From: Candidatus Phyllobacterium onerii
GTDB taxonomy: Bacteria; Pseudomonadota; Alphaproteobacteria; Rhizobiales; Rhizobiaceae
DNA length: 45,175 bases
NCBI RefSeq assembly: GCF_028331445.1
Contig: NZ_JAQMHX010000024.1
Coordinates: forward strand, 1-45,175
Reading direction: 5' to 3'
The position numbers and the translations under genes were made by a program. Positions 8,460-17,352 of this stretch are shown here, one piece after another. Position 1 is the stretch's first letter, and each line of letters begins with the position of its first letter. Under the pieces are notes generated by a model. The model was given only the letters and a program-made list of their open reading frames with translations. It searched no databases and was not told the DNA's origin.

Positions 8460-10907
8460 TCAGTGTTTGATCTTCTTTGTTTCGCCGGCGAGCTTGTCTC
8501 TTACCCGGTCGGTCAGCATCTCGACAATGGACTCGGCATCTTCGAGATGCAGATTCACATCCCGTTGCGGGTACGGAATCTCGATCCCCTCCTCCGCAAA
8601 ACGGTCGATCAATGTGAATCGGATTTCGTTCTGAACAGTGCCGGAGTTGGATAGATCCGCGAGATGGACGCGCATCTCGAATTGCATGACTGACTCGCTG
8701 ATTGCACTGAACGCGACAAACGGTTCCGGGTTCTTCAAGACAAGCGGATGACCGCGGGCAATCTCCATCAGGATGGCATGCACACGGCGGGGGTCGACCT
8801 TATGCGAAACGCCGATCGGGATGTCGACGCGGCCGAGTTTGTTGCGATGCGTCCAGTTGCCGACACTGCCGTTGATGAAGGATGAATTTGGAATGATGAG
8901 GGACTGGCGCTGGAAGGTTTCAACCTCCGTTGCCCGGACGCTGATCTTCTTGACAATACCGCCGACGCCGCCGGTCTCGATCCAGTCGCCGACCTTGAAG
9001 GGACGTTCCGCAAGCAAGATAAGACCTGAAACAAAGTTCGAGACGATCGCCTGCATGCCGAAACCGATACCAAGTGATAGACCGCCGGCGACCAATGCCA
9101 GGCTGGAAAGATTAATGCCCGCCGCCGAAATGCCGATGACGCCCGCAATGCCGAGGCCAAGATAGCCAACAGCGGTGCGGATCGAATTGCGTACACCTGA
9201 ATCGAGCCTGCCGCGTGCCATGACACGATTGTCGAGCCAGCCCTGGAACCAGCGCGTAAATCCGTAGAACAGCGCGAACAACAGAACGCCGATTGCAATC
9301 GAAACCAGCGAAATGTTAACCGAACCGATCTGGAAACCCGTCGCGATCGCTACGAACCAGGCCGACATTTCGCTCCATTGGAATCCCCACAGCAGAAGGA
9401 TTATCGGAATTCCCAGCGCTACAACGAAGATATTGATGACGATACTCAACACCAGACCGAGCTGGTCGAGGGCAGTCTCATCCAAACCAAAACGGGTCTG
9501 CACCGCCCGTCCAAGCTTGGTCCCCGTCAGTGCATTCTCATCGGATACCGCGCGAGCCGTCAGGAAGCCCAGGTACATCGTGACGACCACGGCGCCATTG
9601 ATAACAATCTGCTGCGACACGAAGCGTGCCAGTCCGATATAACCGAGAAGCGCCGCGACGATAGGCACAAGACCGATCGTGTAGAGGAAGAGCCGCATGG
9701 CCCTTGGCCAAGGCTTGATATTCCCGGTCTCTTCGTCTTCCAGCGGCCTCAATGACGCCATGGCGATGATGAGGAGGCCCATCAGAACGGTGGCAAAGAG
9801 ACTCTTCGCAACGGTCAATGACAATGGCGAACCAGCGATCTGATTGACCGTATCGGCGATGTAGTCGAGCCCGGTGATCGTTGCTGTGGCCGTGATCAGT
9901 ACCATCAGGATCCGGCCTGGTCGCGGCGCTATGCGCACCAGACGCCAGTTGGGTGCGCCCGGACAGATCACCGCCTGCGCGAGCGCGTGGACAAAATACA
10001 CGATGCCAATGACGCAAAAGAGCATATAGATCAGTGATGCAATATCTGGTCGCAACACGTTGAAATAATTAAGAAATAAGTATGTTGTGACAAGGAAGAC
10101 AACCACCGTCAACGATCGCATGAGCGTGGACCAGAACGCGACAGCGAGACGGCTGAGATAGGATGGCGATTCAATAGTCGCATCACGCAGATAGAGATGG
10201 CCGAGTGTCCGCTGACCACCTATCAGCAAAACGAGCGCTGCAATCGCGGCAAAAAAGGCTGCCGCCAGCATGGATTGCCATTTGAAGGAAACGACGAAGC
10301 GCCACCAGGATGTAACCACCTGATTCATGGTTCGTATTTCCTGGCCGTAGGCGTCGGCGACTTCGCTACCGAGCGAATAATTGATGTTGACGCGCTGCGA
10401 AAGCGTGTTGGTGAACAGTTCGCGCCGTGCATCCACCGTTCGCTCAATCATCCGGTTAGCCGCGATCAACTGATCCTCGGTCTCGCCCAGGACGGCATTG
10501 ATTTCGGCTTTCTCGGTCATTAGCTTCGCCCGCTCATCGGTGACGATCTGCGCTTCCGGTGGCTGGCCTTGGGGTGGTGGAGGACCGAGTTGATCCAGCC
10601 GCGAATTGATTTCCGTGACGCGCGGCCTGAACGATACGCCGATGTCCAGCAGTTTTTTGGCGCTGGCCTCCAGATTGAGGCGCAAATCCGCCAATGCTGC
10701 GTCGGTGTCGGCCTTCTCCATTTGTTGGACATAGTCTGCGATTTGCTTCTTCACGGCATCGATTGCAGGCCGCTGTTCCGCAACAATGCCCGTGGCGAGT
10801 GCTTGCGCAGGCGCAGGCGTCTGCGCGGCAGTCGAATTTACCGCACCAGCGAGAATCAAAACCGTAGAAATCGCCAGAAGTATCTGGCGGACGAAGGAAG
10901 GAATCAC
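8460..10907 (-). CDS. DUF3772 / MscS mechanosensitive channel
   Basis: An 815-residue inner-membrane protein. It has a signal peptide (about 1-29 ending STAAQ), a periplasmic coiled-coil DUF3772 domain (about 40-190), a multi-helix membrane region, and a C-terminal MscS module (about 570-780). The pore helix is Gly/Ala-rich (LALVAGGLSLGIGFGMQ) and precedes the MscS beta domain (FKVGDWIETGGVGGIVKKISVRATEV). Such large MscS-type channels release solutes under hypo-osmotic stress. It is transcribed alone, with a possible operator at 11001-11017. Gating or regulatory ligands are unknown. Confidence 0.92.
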   Translation of the reverse strand: MIPSFVRQILLAISTVLILAGAVNSTAAQTPAPAQALATGIVAEQRPAIDAVKKQIADYVQQMEKADTDAALADLRLNLEASAKKLLDIGVSFRPRVTEINSRLDQLGPPPPQGQPPEAQIVTDERAKLMTEKAEINAVLGETEDQLIAANRMIERTVDARRELFTNTLSQRVNINYSLGSEVADAYGQEIRTMNQVVTSWWRFVVSFKWQSMLAAAFFAAIAALVLLIGGQRTLGHLYLRDATIESPSYLSRLAVAFWSTLMRSLTVVVFLVTTYLFLNYFNVLRPDIASLIYMLFCVIGIVYFVHALAQAVICPGAPNWRLVRIAPRPGRILMVLITATATITGLDYIADTVNQIAGSPLSLTVAKSLFATVLMGLLIIAMASLRPLEDEETGNIKPWPRAMRLFLYTIGLVPIVAALLGYIGLARFVSQQIVINGAVVVTMYLGFLTARAVSDENALTGTKLGRAVQTRFGLDETALDQLGLVLSIVINIFVVALGIPIILLLWGFQWSEMSAWFVAIATGFQIGSVNISLVSIAIGVLLFALFYGFTRWFQGWLDNRVMARGRLDSGVRNSIRTAVGYLGLGIAGVIGISAAGINLSSLALVAGGLSLGIGFGMQAIVSNFVSGLILLAERPFKVGDWIETGGVGGIVKKISVRATEVETFQRQSLIIPNSSFINGSVGNWTHRNKLGRVDIPIGVSHKVDPRRVHAILMEIARGHPLVLKNPEPFVAFSAISESVMQFEMRVHLADLSNSGTVQNEIRFTLIDRFAEEGIEIPYPQRDVNLHLEDAESIVEMLTDRVRDKLAGETKKIKH

Positions 10908-11000
10908 GGGGTCAAATCCATGTAAAAACAGTTTTCAGGGCACGATTGCCTGTTCATATCGGCACAATCAAGGCATTTTACGCTTTATAAGGCCAGACAG

Positions 11001-11017
11001 ACTACCGGACTGGTAGT
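11001..11017. promoter_or_regulatory. Palindromic operator-like site upstream of the mscS gene
   Basis: ACTACC-GGACT-GGTAGT is a perfect 6-bp inverted repeat about 94 bases upstream of the channel start codon, in the only intergenic space that could hold its promoter. Six-base arms with a five-base spacer fit a dimeric helix-turn-helix repressor such as a TetR-type protein. No such regulator is encoded nearby. The assignment is inferred from symmetry and position only. Confidence 0.4.
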
Positions 11018-11151
11018 TTGAACTGCCGTTAGCTGGACACTGACGACGAGGTTGACGCCGCAATTCGAAAGGCTATATAGACCGCGCACAGCGTTCGTAG
11101 CATTCTTTTGGCCTTCGCCAAAACATTGGATATCAAACGTTTCAGCAGGTT

Positions 11152-11241
11152 GGAGGGGTGGCCGAGCGGTTTAAGGCACCGGTCTTGAAAACCGGCGTAG
11201 GTGAGAGCCTACCGTGGGTTCGAATCCCACCCCCTCCGCCA
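11152..11241 (+). tRNA. tRNA-Ser (anticodon UGA)
   Basis: A 90-base cloverleaf including the encoded CCA. The acceptor arm GGAGGGG pairs with CCCCTCC. The anticodon arm CCGGT-CTTGAAA-ACCGG presents TGA, reading UCA serine codons. The long variable arm (GTAGGTGAGAGCCTAC) is typical of class II tRNA-Ser, and the T arm is GTGGGTTCGAATCCCAC. A hairpin TTTTGGC-CTTC-GCCAAAA sits at 11106-11123 just upstream but has no T-tail on either strand. The tRNA 3' end faces the accessory part of the window. Confidence 0.97.
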
Positions 11242-11431
11242 CTTCACATAAATTTTTCTTCGTTATCAATTACCTACAAAATTAAGATAACTTGAACTAC
11301 CTACCCCCCAACAAAAAACTCCCCGCATTTAGGGCGCTTTGCAGTTTATCTGAGATAGGCGGCACGATTTTCATCGCACTAAAGAAAAATTTTAGCACCC
11401 CAGCCAATCAACTCTGCCGATTGCATTACGA

Positions 11432-14400
11432 CTAGCGAACAAGTGTGCCGGTCACGTAAACGGCAATGACGTACCATAGAACATAGAGGCAATAGGTCTG
11501 GCCATCGCCCGTATAGATCTGTCGAACCGAGCCGGCAGCGCTCAGCGTCAAATCCGATATACCGCGCCAGAATGCTATAGCGACAGGCCTCGACAAGCGC
11601 GAGAGGACGGGTTGGTAAAATGCGTAAAAGACCGTAACGCCGGTCGTCGGCGCACGCCGATAGCCGTAAATATAACGCAGCCAGACAACGAAAAAGAGAA
11701 CCATTGCGATCGCGACGGTAATGGCCATGACAGGTATGGGATTCCAATATCCGTAAATCGTTTCCAGCGACATGCCATCCCAAACCAACGTTGATGCGAA
11801 TGCAGGGTCGATAGCTGCGGATACGGGGTCCATGAACAGTTTCGGGAAGAATGTTAGAGCGAAGATGGCGATGATCAGGACATATTGCGGTACAAGAAGT
11901 GCGAGCGGCGCCTCCGCAATTGCCTCGAATCGGGCTTTCCGTTCTCCTAGAAAAACTGCGTAGGCCAAACGAAACATGTAGAGAAAGCCGACGAAGGTTG
12001 CGAGAACGGCCAATGCCGCGAGCCCGTACCAGCCCTTTTCCACCATGGCACTGAGAAGCAGCCACTTGCCACCGAACCCCGCGAGTGGCGGTAGGCCGGA
12101 CATCGATATCAGGGCCGTGGCGACCGCAGCGAAGGTGAAGGGCATGTTGCGGACCAGTCCACCATTCTCTCCAAGTAGCCGTGTTCCGGTCCGCAGGATG
12201 ACGCCGGCAACTGCAAGGAACAATATGCCCTTCACCATGAGGTGGTTGGCAACGAGATAGAACGCCGTGACCCAGCCAAGATGACTCATAAGCGCGATGG
12301 CGGTCACAATGTAACCGAGTTGACTCATGCTCGAATAGGCAAGCATCCGCTTCATGTCGGTTTGCCGCAGCGCAAATGCCGCACCGAGCAACGTCGTCAA
12401 CAGGCCGACCCAACCCATCACATGCGCCATGTCGAGGCCAATTTCCGAGCGGATGGCGAGATACGTGACCGAGAACAGGCCAAAAATCGCGACCTTGCTG
12501 ACCACGGCCGACAACATTGCCGAGAGGTCATCATCGGCCTCCGCATAAGCGCCGGGGAGCCAGATATGGACACCCGCAGCCCCCGCCTTGATGAGAAAAC
12601 CCACGGCCAGCAATACAAATGCCGGCCAGGCATCCTTCCCTGCAGCTCCGAATGCAGCAAGGTCAATCGTGCCATTGGCGGCGGCGGCCATGGCAAAGCC
12701 TGCGAGAAGACAAAAGGCCGATGCAATCGAGAACAACAGGAATGGCAACGCATAGGGATAGGCGCTGCGCGCATGCGCAATCAAGAAATAGGAAGAGAGC
12801 GTAATCATCTCCCAGCTGAAGAAGAATTCTAGGCTCGTCCTGGTACGCAGGAGTGCCGCAATGGACAGGAGCAGCAACGCCATCAGCGGATAGTAGCCGG
12901 GCCGCGAGTCCGCGCGATAGGAGCTGGCCGACGCGACAACCAGCCCGCCTGAAAGGAGAAGCACCGCGAACAGGCGGCTGATGCCCTCGACCGGACCAAC
13001 GATCCAGATGCCAAGCAGAAGCACCAGTATGAGCATGAGCATTGATTTGAGCCGCCCGGGAAGCCAGTCGAATAAGCACAGAAAGGCCGCGGCACCGAGC
13101 GGTGCGAATATCCATAGCGAGGCCGCTCCTGAAAGATCAGCCGCTACGTAGCCCGAAACGCAGAGAAACACTGCACACAAACCAGCAGCCAGAAGGCGGC
13201 CAAGTGGCGCATCGAGGCTGCCTTGTTCCGGAGCCGCGCGTGTCGCTTGATTGAACCAGCGGAACATGTACGCAATCTCGAGCAGCGATCCGATCAGAAT
13301 AACGGCGATCCACCCAAAGTGCCCAGCCGCTGCGACGCGAATCACGAGTTCCCATTTCGACCAGAAACCCGGAAAAGGCGGCAGACCGGCAATGGCGACG
13401 AGCAGAATGGCGAAGATGAGCATTATTAGCGGACGTCCGGCGAGTGCGGACCAGTCGTCGACCTGCGGACGATTGACGGCGCCTGCCAGGAAGAACAGGC
13501 CAGCCTTCGCCAAAAGGTGATTGACGAACAGCCCGCCGACGACGAGCGGCATTGACGCATCGGCACCAGGCTGTCGCATTAGCGCAAGCGCCAAGGTGAG
13601 AAGGCCCATTTGCGCGATCGACGAATAGCCAAGCATGCGCTGAACGTTCGTCTGGCGCAGTCCGGCAAGATTGGAGAACAGGAACGTTATCCCGCCCGAC
13701 ACTGCGATAAGGGTAAGGTAGTTTTCGAACAGCGGAAGCAGTTTGAAAAGTGCAAAGAATACGCCCGCCGACACTGCCCCGGAAACCAGTGCTGCAACAC
13801 CGCTCGAGGCTGACTGATAGACATCCAGCCCCCAGCCGTTGGCCGGAAAGGGCTTCAGTTCGATGATGAGGCAGGACAATACAAGCAGCAACGCCGTTGT
13901 TCCGATCGGTCCGGCTATCATCGCGCGGTGGACGATCATATCGTCAATGTTGAGCGTTCCCGTTACGTGATAGAGCAGAGCCGTCCCCAGCAGGAAAAAG
14001 GTCGAGGCAAGCACGGTCGCCAGGATGTACTTGAAGCCGGCGGCTAGCGCTGCCGGTGTACCATCGAAGCCGAGGAGACCGTACGTCGCTATCGATACAA
14101 TTTCGAGGAACACAAAAAGGTTGAACAGATCACGGGTCATCACCATACCGTTGACGCCCATGATCAAAAGCAGAAACAGCAATAGCGCCGCATAGTTTTG
14201 ACGTAGCCGATCCCAAAGATGCCAGGCGGCCAGCAGCGCGACGATATTGACGCTGAAAGCACACACACCCTCCCAGGGCCCAACGCGGAGATTGATCGAA
14301 TATGGCGGCGCACTGCCGGCCGTGAAGCTCTCCAACACCGGTTGCCCGTGGTAAACCGCCCACAGGCAGGCACCCGAAACGGCAACTATACCGGCGAGCG

Positions 14401-14518
14401 CAAGAACAAAGATCACCGCCGGCAACGGTTTGGCGATGCGATACAGCAGCGGGATGAGAAAGCTGCCCCCAAGGCCGAACAGAAAGATGTTCAACGGGTG
14501 CATCAGGGCTTCTACCAT
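11432..14518 (-). CDS. Fused double MrpD/NuoM-type antiporter subunit
   Basis: A 1028-residue membrane protein containing two complete proton-antiporter (Proton_antipo_M) repeats in one open frame. Repeat 1 (about 100-425) has TM5 Glu139 (FVFLEIVS), Lys222 (IIELKPFP) and Lys388 (GFWSKWE). Repeat 2 (about 540-850) has Glu570 (FSWEMITL), Lys644 (FLIKAGAAGVHIW), Lys675 (VVSKVAIF) and Lys818 (GFGGKW). Repeat 1 lacks the lysine equivalent to Lys675. Canonical Mrp systems encode these units as separate MrpA and MrpD. The start is the ATG at 14518, overlapping the mnhC stop (ATGGTAG); the frame remains open to 14839, but there the translation is the antisense-like shadow of mnhC. Last gene of its operon. 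Confidence 0.85.
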   Translation of the reverse strand: MVEALMHPLNIFLFGLGGSFLIPLLYRIAKPLPAVIFVLALAGIVAVSGACLWAVYHGQPVLESFTAGSAPPYSINLRVGPWEGVCAFSVNIVALLAAWHLWDRLRQNYAALLLFLLLIMGVNGMVMTRDLFNLFVFLEIVSIATYGLLGFDGTPAALAAGFKYILATVLASTFFLLGTALLYHVTGTLNIDDMIVHRAMIAGPIGTTALLLVLSCLIIELKPFPANGWGLDVYQSASSGVAALVSGAVSAGVFFALFKLLPLFENYLTLIAVSGGITFLFSNLAGLRQTNVQRMLGYSSIAQMGLLTLALALMRQPGADASMPLVVGGLFVNHLLAKAGLFFLAGAVNRPQVDDWSALAGRPLIMLIFAILLVAIAGLPPFPGFWSKWELVIRVAAAGHFGWIAVILIGSLLEIAYMFRWFNQATRAAPEQGSLDAPLGRLLAAGLCAVFLCVSGYVAADLSGAASLWIFAPLGAAAFLCLFDWLPGRLKSMLMLILVLLLGIWIVGPVEGISRLFAVLLLSGGLVVASASSYRADSRPGYYPLMALLLLSIAALLRTRTSLEFFFSWEMITLSSYFLIAHARSAYPYALPFLLFSIASAFCLLAGFAMAAAANGTIDLAAFGAAGKDAWPAFVLLAVGFLIKAGAAGVHIWLPGAYAEADDDLSAMLSAVVSKVAIFGLFSVTYLAIRSEIGLDMAHVMGWVGLLTTLLGAAFALRQTDMKRMLAYSSMSQLGYIVTAIALMSHLGWVTAFYLVANHLMVKGILFLAVAGVILRTGTRLLGENGGLVRNMPFTFAAVATALISMSGLPPLAGFGGKWLLLSAMVEKGWYGLAALAVLATFVGFLYMFRLAYAVFLGERKARFEAIAEAPLALLVPQYVLIIAIFALTFFPKLFMDPVSAAIDPAFASTLVWDGMSLETIYGYWNPIPVMAITVAIAMVLFFVVWLRYIYGYRRAPTTGVTVFYAFYQPVLSRLSRPVAIAFWRGISDLTLSAAGSVRQIYTGDGQTYCLYVLWYVIAVYVTGTLVR

Positions 14519-14883
14519 TTCGACTCCGTGAAGGCGTCGATGTCGAGCGTCTTCCTGGCATCGTAAAGGCGTATTGCGAATGACAGCATGATCGCGGTTA
14601 CTGAAAAGCCGATGACGATGGCTGTGACGACCAGCGCCGAAGGGATGGGATCGACGGCGTTCGTCGCAGCGTTGGCCTTGTCCAATGCCGCGTCGATGAT
14701 TGGCGCGGTGCCGCCAGTGACGTAGCCCGTTGCCACCATGACAACGTGGATGCCGGTGTCGATCAGCGAAAAACCGATAATGATGCGCAGAATGTTGCGA
14801 TGGACGAAAATTCCCGCAAGGCCGATCAGGATCAGGCAAAATCCCGTGACCAGCAATATCTGCGAAACCGGTAGACCCATCAA
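14512..14883 (-). CDS. mnhC: Na+/H+ antiporter subunit C (NuoK-like)
   Basis: A 123-residue three-helix membrane protein of the MnhC/MrpC/NuoK family. Signatures are NILRIIIGFSLIDTGIHVVMV (about 29-49, in two adjoining parts) and the C-terminal DPIPSALVVTAIVIGFSVTA block that distinguishes MrpC from true NuoK. It forms part of the membrane arm of the antiporter. It starts 18 bases after the MnhB-type gene and overlaps the fused antiporter gene by seven bases. An ATG one codon later is equally possible. Confidence 0.9.
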   Translation of the reverse strand: MMGLPVSQILLVTGFCLILIGLAGIFVHRNILRIIIGFSLIDTGIHVVMVATGYVTGGTAPIIDAALDKANAATNAVDPIPSALVVTAIVIGFSVTAIMLSFAIRLYDARKTLDIDAFTESKW

Positions 14884-14901
14884 CCCACCTCGCCCGTCAT
14901 A

Positions 14902-15600
14902 TCAGCGCCGGAACCGATCGATGACGACACTGAGCTCGGCTCCAACCTTGATGCCAAGCAAGGCCGATATCAGCGGAATTGCCCCAGCACTCAACAGCGT
15001 TCCAAATGTTCCGAGTGGCAGAATGTGGCTATCAAGAAAACCGTCGGCAAAAACAATACCGAGAATTCCGATCGATACGTAAAGGACGCCGGCGAGCGAT
15101 TCCGTCACACTCAGGAAACCGTGATGCAATTGGGTTGCGGGGCTCGCCAGCATCAGCAGCATGACACCAGACGCCACCACCGCACCACCCTGAAACCCAC
15201 CACCGGCCGAAAGATGCCCGTTCATGATGACATAAGCGCCGAACAGGAAGATAAGCGGCAGTATGACCTCGGCGCCGGTACGGACCAGTTCGCTCGGCTC
15301 GCTCTCGTCGATACTCGCCGCATTCGTGACCTGCGTGTTTTCGCCAGACTTGCTGGCAAGGAGCACGCCAACGCTCGCCGCCACCATGAAAAGCACTGCC
15401 ACCTCCCCCAGCGTGTCGAAGCCGCGATAGGTGATAAGTATCCCTGTCACGACATTCGGCGCACCGAGTTCGCGCGGAACCTGCGTGAGGTAGTATTCGG
15501 CAAGCGGCGATCTCGTCTGGCGTTCGCTATACCCCCTAACCAGGCCAAAGAAGATTGCCGCGAACATCAGCACGGCGACGATGGCAAATACACGTTTCAT
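14902..15600 (-). CDS. MbhE-MnhB fusion subunit of the antiporter
   Basis: A 232-residue protein with two modules. Residues about 1-95 match the MbhE type (ITYRGFDTLGEVAVLF), which in canonical Mrp forms the end of MrpA. Residues about 110-230 are an MnhB domain (RTGAEVILPLIFLFGAY, HLSAGGGFQGG). I chose the ATG at 15600, which overlaps the mnhG stop as ATGA; the frame extends upstream to 15771 but that part is an mnhG shadow. The combination places archaeal Mbh-style subunits E and F on one chain. Role: structural part of the ion-translocating membrane complex. Confidence 0.87.
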   Translation of the reverse strand: MKRVFAIVAVLMFAAIFFGLVRGYSERQTRSPLAEYYLTQVPRELGAPNVVTGILITYRGFDTLGEVAVLFMVAASVGVLLASKSGENTQVTNAASIDESEPSELVRTGAEVILPLIFLFGAYVIMNGHLSAGGGFQGGAVVASGVMLLMLASPATQLHHGFLSVTESLAGVLYVSIGILGIVFADGFLDSHILPLGTFGTLLSAGAIPLISALLGIKVGAELSVVIDRFRR

Positions 15601-15944
15601 CCTGCGTCGCCCTCCTCCTTGTGTGCATTCTCCGCGTCGCGCAATGCATCGGTTATGGTAGAGGCAGCCATGGGCGTTCCGATTGCATGGGCGGCACGCG
15701 ACAGGGCATGCGATGACAATGGATTGGTCATCAGCACGAAATAGGCGACGATGAGCAGCTTGGCGCTCCAATCGGGGTGATAGATGCCCAGTCCGACCAG
15801 TACCAAAATATTCCCCAGAGTCGACGCCTTGGTGCCCGCCTGGATGCGGGTAAAGGCATCCGGCATGCGCAGGAGTCCGAGCCCAGCCGAAAAAAGAAAG
15901 AAAGCGCCCGCCAGGATCACCAGGCTGCCTATCAGTTCCATCAT
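15597..15944 (-). CDS. mnhG: Na+/H+ antiporter subunit G
   Basis: A 115-residue protein of the MnhG/PhaG family with three predicted helices. The LRMPDAFTRIQAGTKASTLG block (about 25-44) is the family signature. The C-terminal tail is charged and extends past the usual end (AENAHKEEGDAG). It overlaps both neighbours by four bases (ATGA at 15941-15944 and 15597-15600), which indicates translational coupling. Confidence 0.9.
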   Translation of the reverse strand: MMELIGSLVILAGAFFLFSAGLGLLRMPDAFTRIQAGTKASTLGNILVLVGLGIYHPDWSAKLLIVAYFVLMTNPLSSHALSRAAHAIGTPMAASTITDALRDAENAHKEEGDAG

Positions 15945-16186
15945 GGCTCCCTCCCGCTGCCGGTCCTTCGCATCGTGTAGAGGAAGATCAGAGTTGCCAG
16001 TCCCGAGCCGATTGCCGCCTCTGCCATCGCGACATCAGGTGCAGCCAGCAGAACATATGACACAGCAGCAAAGAGGCTCGCGAGGCCGGCGCTGATCATC
16101 GCGGCCAGCAGATTGCCGAGACACACTGCCAGCACACCACTCACCAGGATGCCGGCGCAAACCAGGATGACGAGGAGTTCCAACAT
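15941..16186 (-). CDS. MbhD/DUF4040-type antiporter subunit
   Basis: An 81-residue protein with two or three helices carrying the DUF4040 signature (LLAAPDVAMAEAAIGSGLATLIFLY, residues about 45-70, here cited as its parts APDVAMAEAAIG and LATLIFLY). In canonical Mrp this module lies inside the C-terminal half of MrpA; here it is its own gene, as in archaeal Mbh operons. The ATG at 16186 follows the mnhF stop by four bases. A longer frame to 16225 overlaps mnhF and is less likely. Confidence 0.83.
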   Translation of the reverse strand: MLELLVILVCAGILVSGVLAVCLGNLLAAMISAGLASLFAAVSYVLLAAPDVAMAEAAIGSGLATLIFLYTMRRTGSGREP

Positions 16187-16190
16187 GGCG

Positions 16191-16451
16191 CTAGGATCTC
16201 CGTTCGAGGAAGCGCGCAATGGCAAGCACGGCCAGGAAGCTCAGCAACCCATAGACCAGCGCAACATCGATATAGACGAAACGACCGGATAGATGGGCGT
16301 AGAGCGCTATGAGCGAAATTGAGATCACCGTGAGCATGTCGATCGCAACGATCCTGTCGACGATGGTCCTGCCGATGACAAGCCGCACCACACCGCAGGC
16401 GATGCCCATAAAAATCATTGCACCGGCTATCTGCAGGATAATGTCAGCCAA
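16191..16451 (-). CDS. mnhF: Na+/H+ antiporter subunit F
   Basis: An 86-residue MnhF/PhaF protein with three helices. The family block GRTIVDRIVAIDMLTV (about 27-42) and the helix that ends in an Arg-rich tail (ARFLERRS) are clear. It overlaps mnhE by eight bases. Mrp F subunits are small structural parts of the antiporter and have been linked to bile-salt or cholate efflux in Bacillus; whether that applies here is unknown. Confidence 0.9.
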   Translation of the reverse strand: MADIILQIAGAMIFMGIACGVVRLVIGRTIVDRIVAIDMLTVISISLIALYAHLSGRFVYIDVALVYGLLSFLAVLAIARFLERRS

Positions 16452-16977
16452 AGACCTCTCCCAAGTGTTTCTCGAATGGCCCTGCGATCATTTCGGTCGC
16501 GATCTCGGGATCGAGAGTTTTGACGTCGAGCCAGTGAATAAACAGGGCATCGCCCTTTATCGCCATGACGAGTGAGCCCGGCGTGAGTGCGATCGAATTG
16601 GCAAGGGCCAGTCTTCCGATCGGCGATTTGAGCCGAATATTGATCCTGACGATACCGGGATGAATGTCGATGCGTGGAGAATAGACGTATCGCAGCATGT
16701 TCAGGTTGGCCTTCACCAACTCTAAAAAAAACACGCCTGTATAGGCGATGAAATGGAGGACGCTTCGCGGTGTCAGCAGGACGTTCCACCATGTGCCGCT
16801 GCGCCGCATGAAAATCCAATCGACAACCAGTGCAATCACCGCGCCAGTTACCACGATGGGAAGAGCGAGACTCGAATTCAGGATCAGCCAAAGCGAAAAC
16901 AACAGCAGCCAAAGACTGATCGAGCCGAGCGCCGAACGCGAAACGCTACTATCATCGGTCTGACGGTCTGATGGCAT
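16444..16977 (-). CDS. mnhE: Na+/H+ antiporter subunit E
   Basis: A 177-residue MnhE/PhaE protein with a Ser/Asp-rich N-terminus, two or three membrane helices, and the conserved cytosolic block (ANSIALTPGSLVMAI, about 126-140) followed by DALFIHWLDV. It is the first gene of the seven-gene antiporter operon, so the promoter should lie in 16978-17235. Mrp-type complexes exchange external H+ for internal Na+ or K+ and support pH and salt tolerance. Which cation this one moves cannot be told from sequence. Confidence 0.9.
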   Translation of the reverse strand: MPSDRQTDDSSVSRSALGSISLWLLLFSLWLILNSSLALPIVVTGAVIALVVDWIFMRRSGTWWNVLLTPRSVLHFIAYTGVFFLELVKANLNMLRYVYSPRIDIHPGIVRINIRLKSPIGRLALANSIALTPGSLVMAIKGDALFIHWLDVKTLDPEIATEMIAGPFEKHLGEVFG

Positions 16978-17239
16978 TTAAAGCGGCCTTTGTAGACAAT
17001 CGAGATGATCCATCCGACTGGCGGAAGCGGTCTCTATATAACCGGCTCTACTATAAGCTAAAGTTCCGGAAAAGTGCTTCCAATTTGTTGACTATCCTTC
17101 GTTTTTATTTGGTTGAAAGCCTTTTTTGTTTGGACGAATGGTATCTAAAGCAAAGATTTGGGACTCAATGCCAATCACAGTGCTTCTGTGGGAAGTTAAT
17201 GTATTTCACTGGCCACACACTGGCCATGCGATTAGGGAA
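16978..17239. other. Divergent intergenic region, AT-rich, with a 9-bp tandem repeat
   Basis: The space between mnhE (minus) and the beta-helix gene (plus) must hold promoters for both. It is clearly AT-rich from about 17050 to 17200. CACTGGCCA occurs twice, at 17208-17216 and 17218-17226, one base apart; the core TGGCCA is itself a palindrome. Short open frames here lack homology that I recognise. No promoter box is assigned. Confidence 0.3.
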
Positions 17240-17352
17240 ATGACAACATCGAGAACCCTCCGAAAACGGAACCTGAAATCTCCGTTGGCTCCAGCCTCGC
17301 TGGTTTCCAACCACTCAGTGCCGCAGAAGCCAAGGTCGTTGCGCATCTGAGT

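Noticed and set aside
11106..11123. Hairpin TTTTGGC-CTTC-GCCAAAA as a terminator before the tRNA
   Set aside because: The stem is perfect but the T-rich arm is on the 5' side on both strands and no U-tail follows, so it does not fit an intrinsic terminator.
11379..12413. Long minus-strand frame of 344 codons under the antiporter gene
   Set aside because: It is Arg/His/Cys-rich and out of frame with the well-supported antiporter protein; GC-rich coding DNA often yields such shadows.
14519..14839. N-terminal extension of the fused antiporter frame up to 14839
   Set aside because: The extra 107 residues are Arg/His-rich and lie across the whole mnhC gene in another frame, which is a shadow. 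The ATG at 14518 overlaps the mnhC stop as expected for a coupled operon.
15601..15771. Upstream extension of the MbhE-MnhB frame
   Set aside because: Arg/Cys-rich translation lying over mnhG; the ATG at 15600 gives the usual MKR signal-like start and an ATGA overlap.
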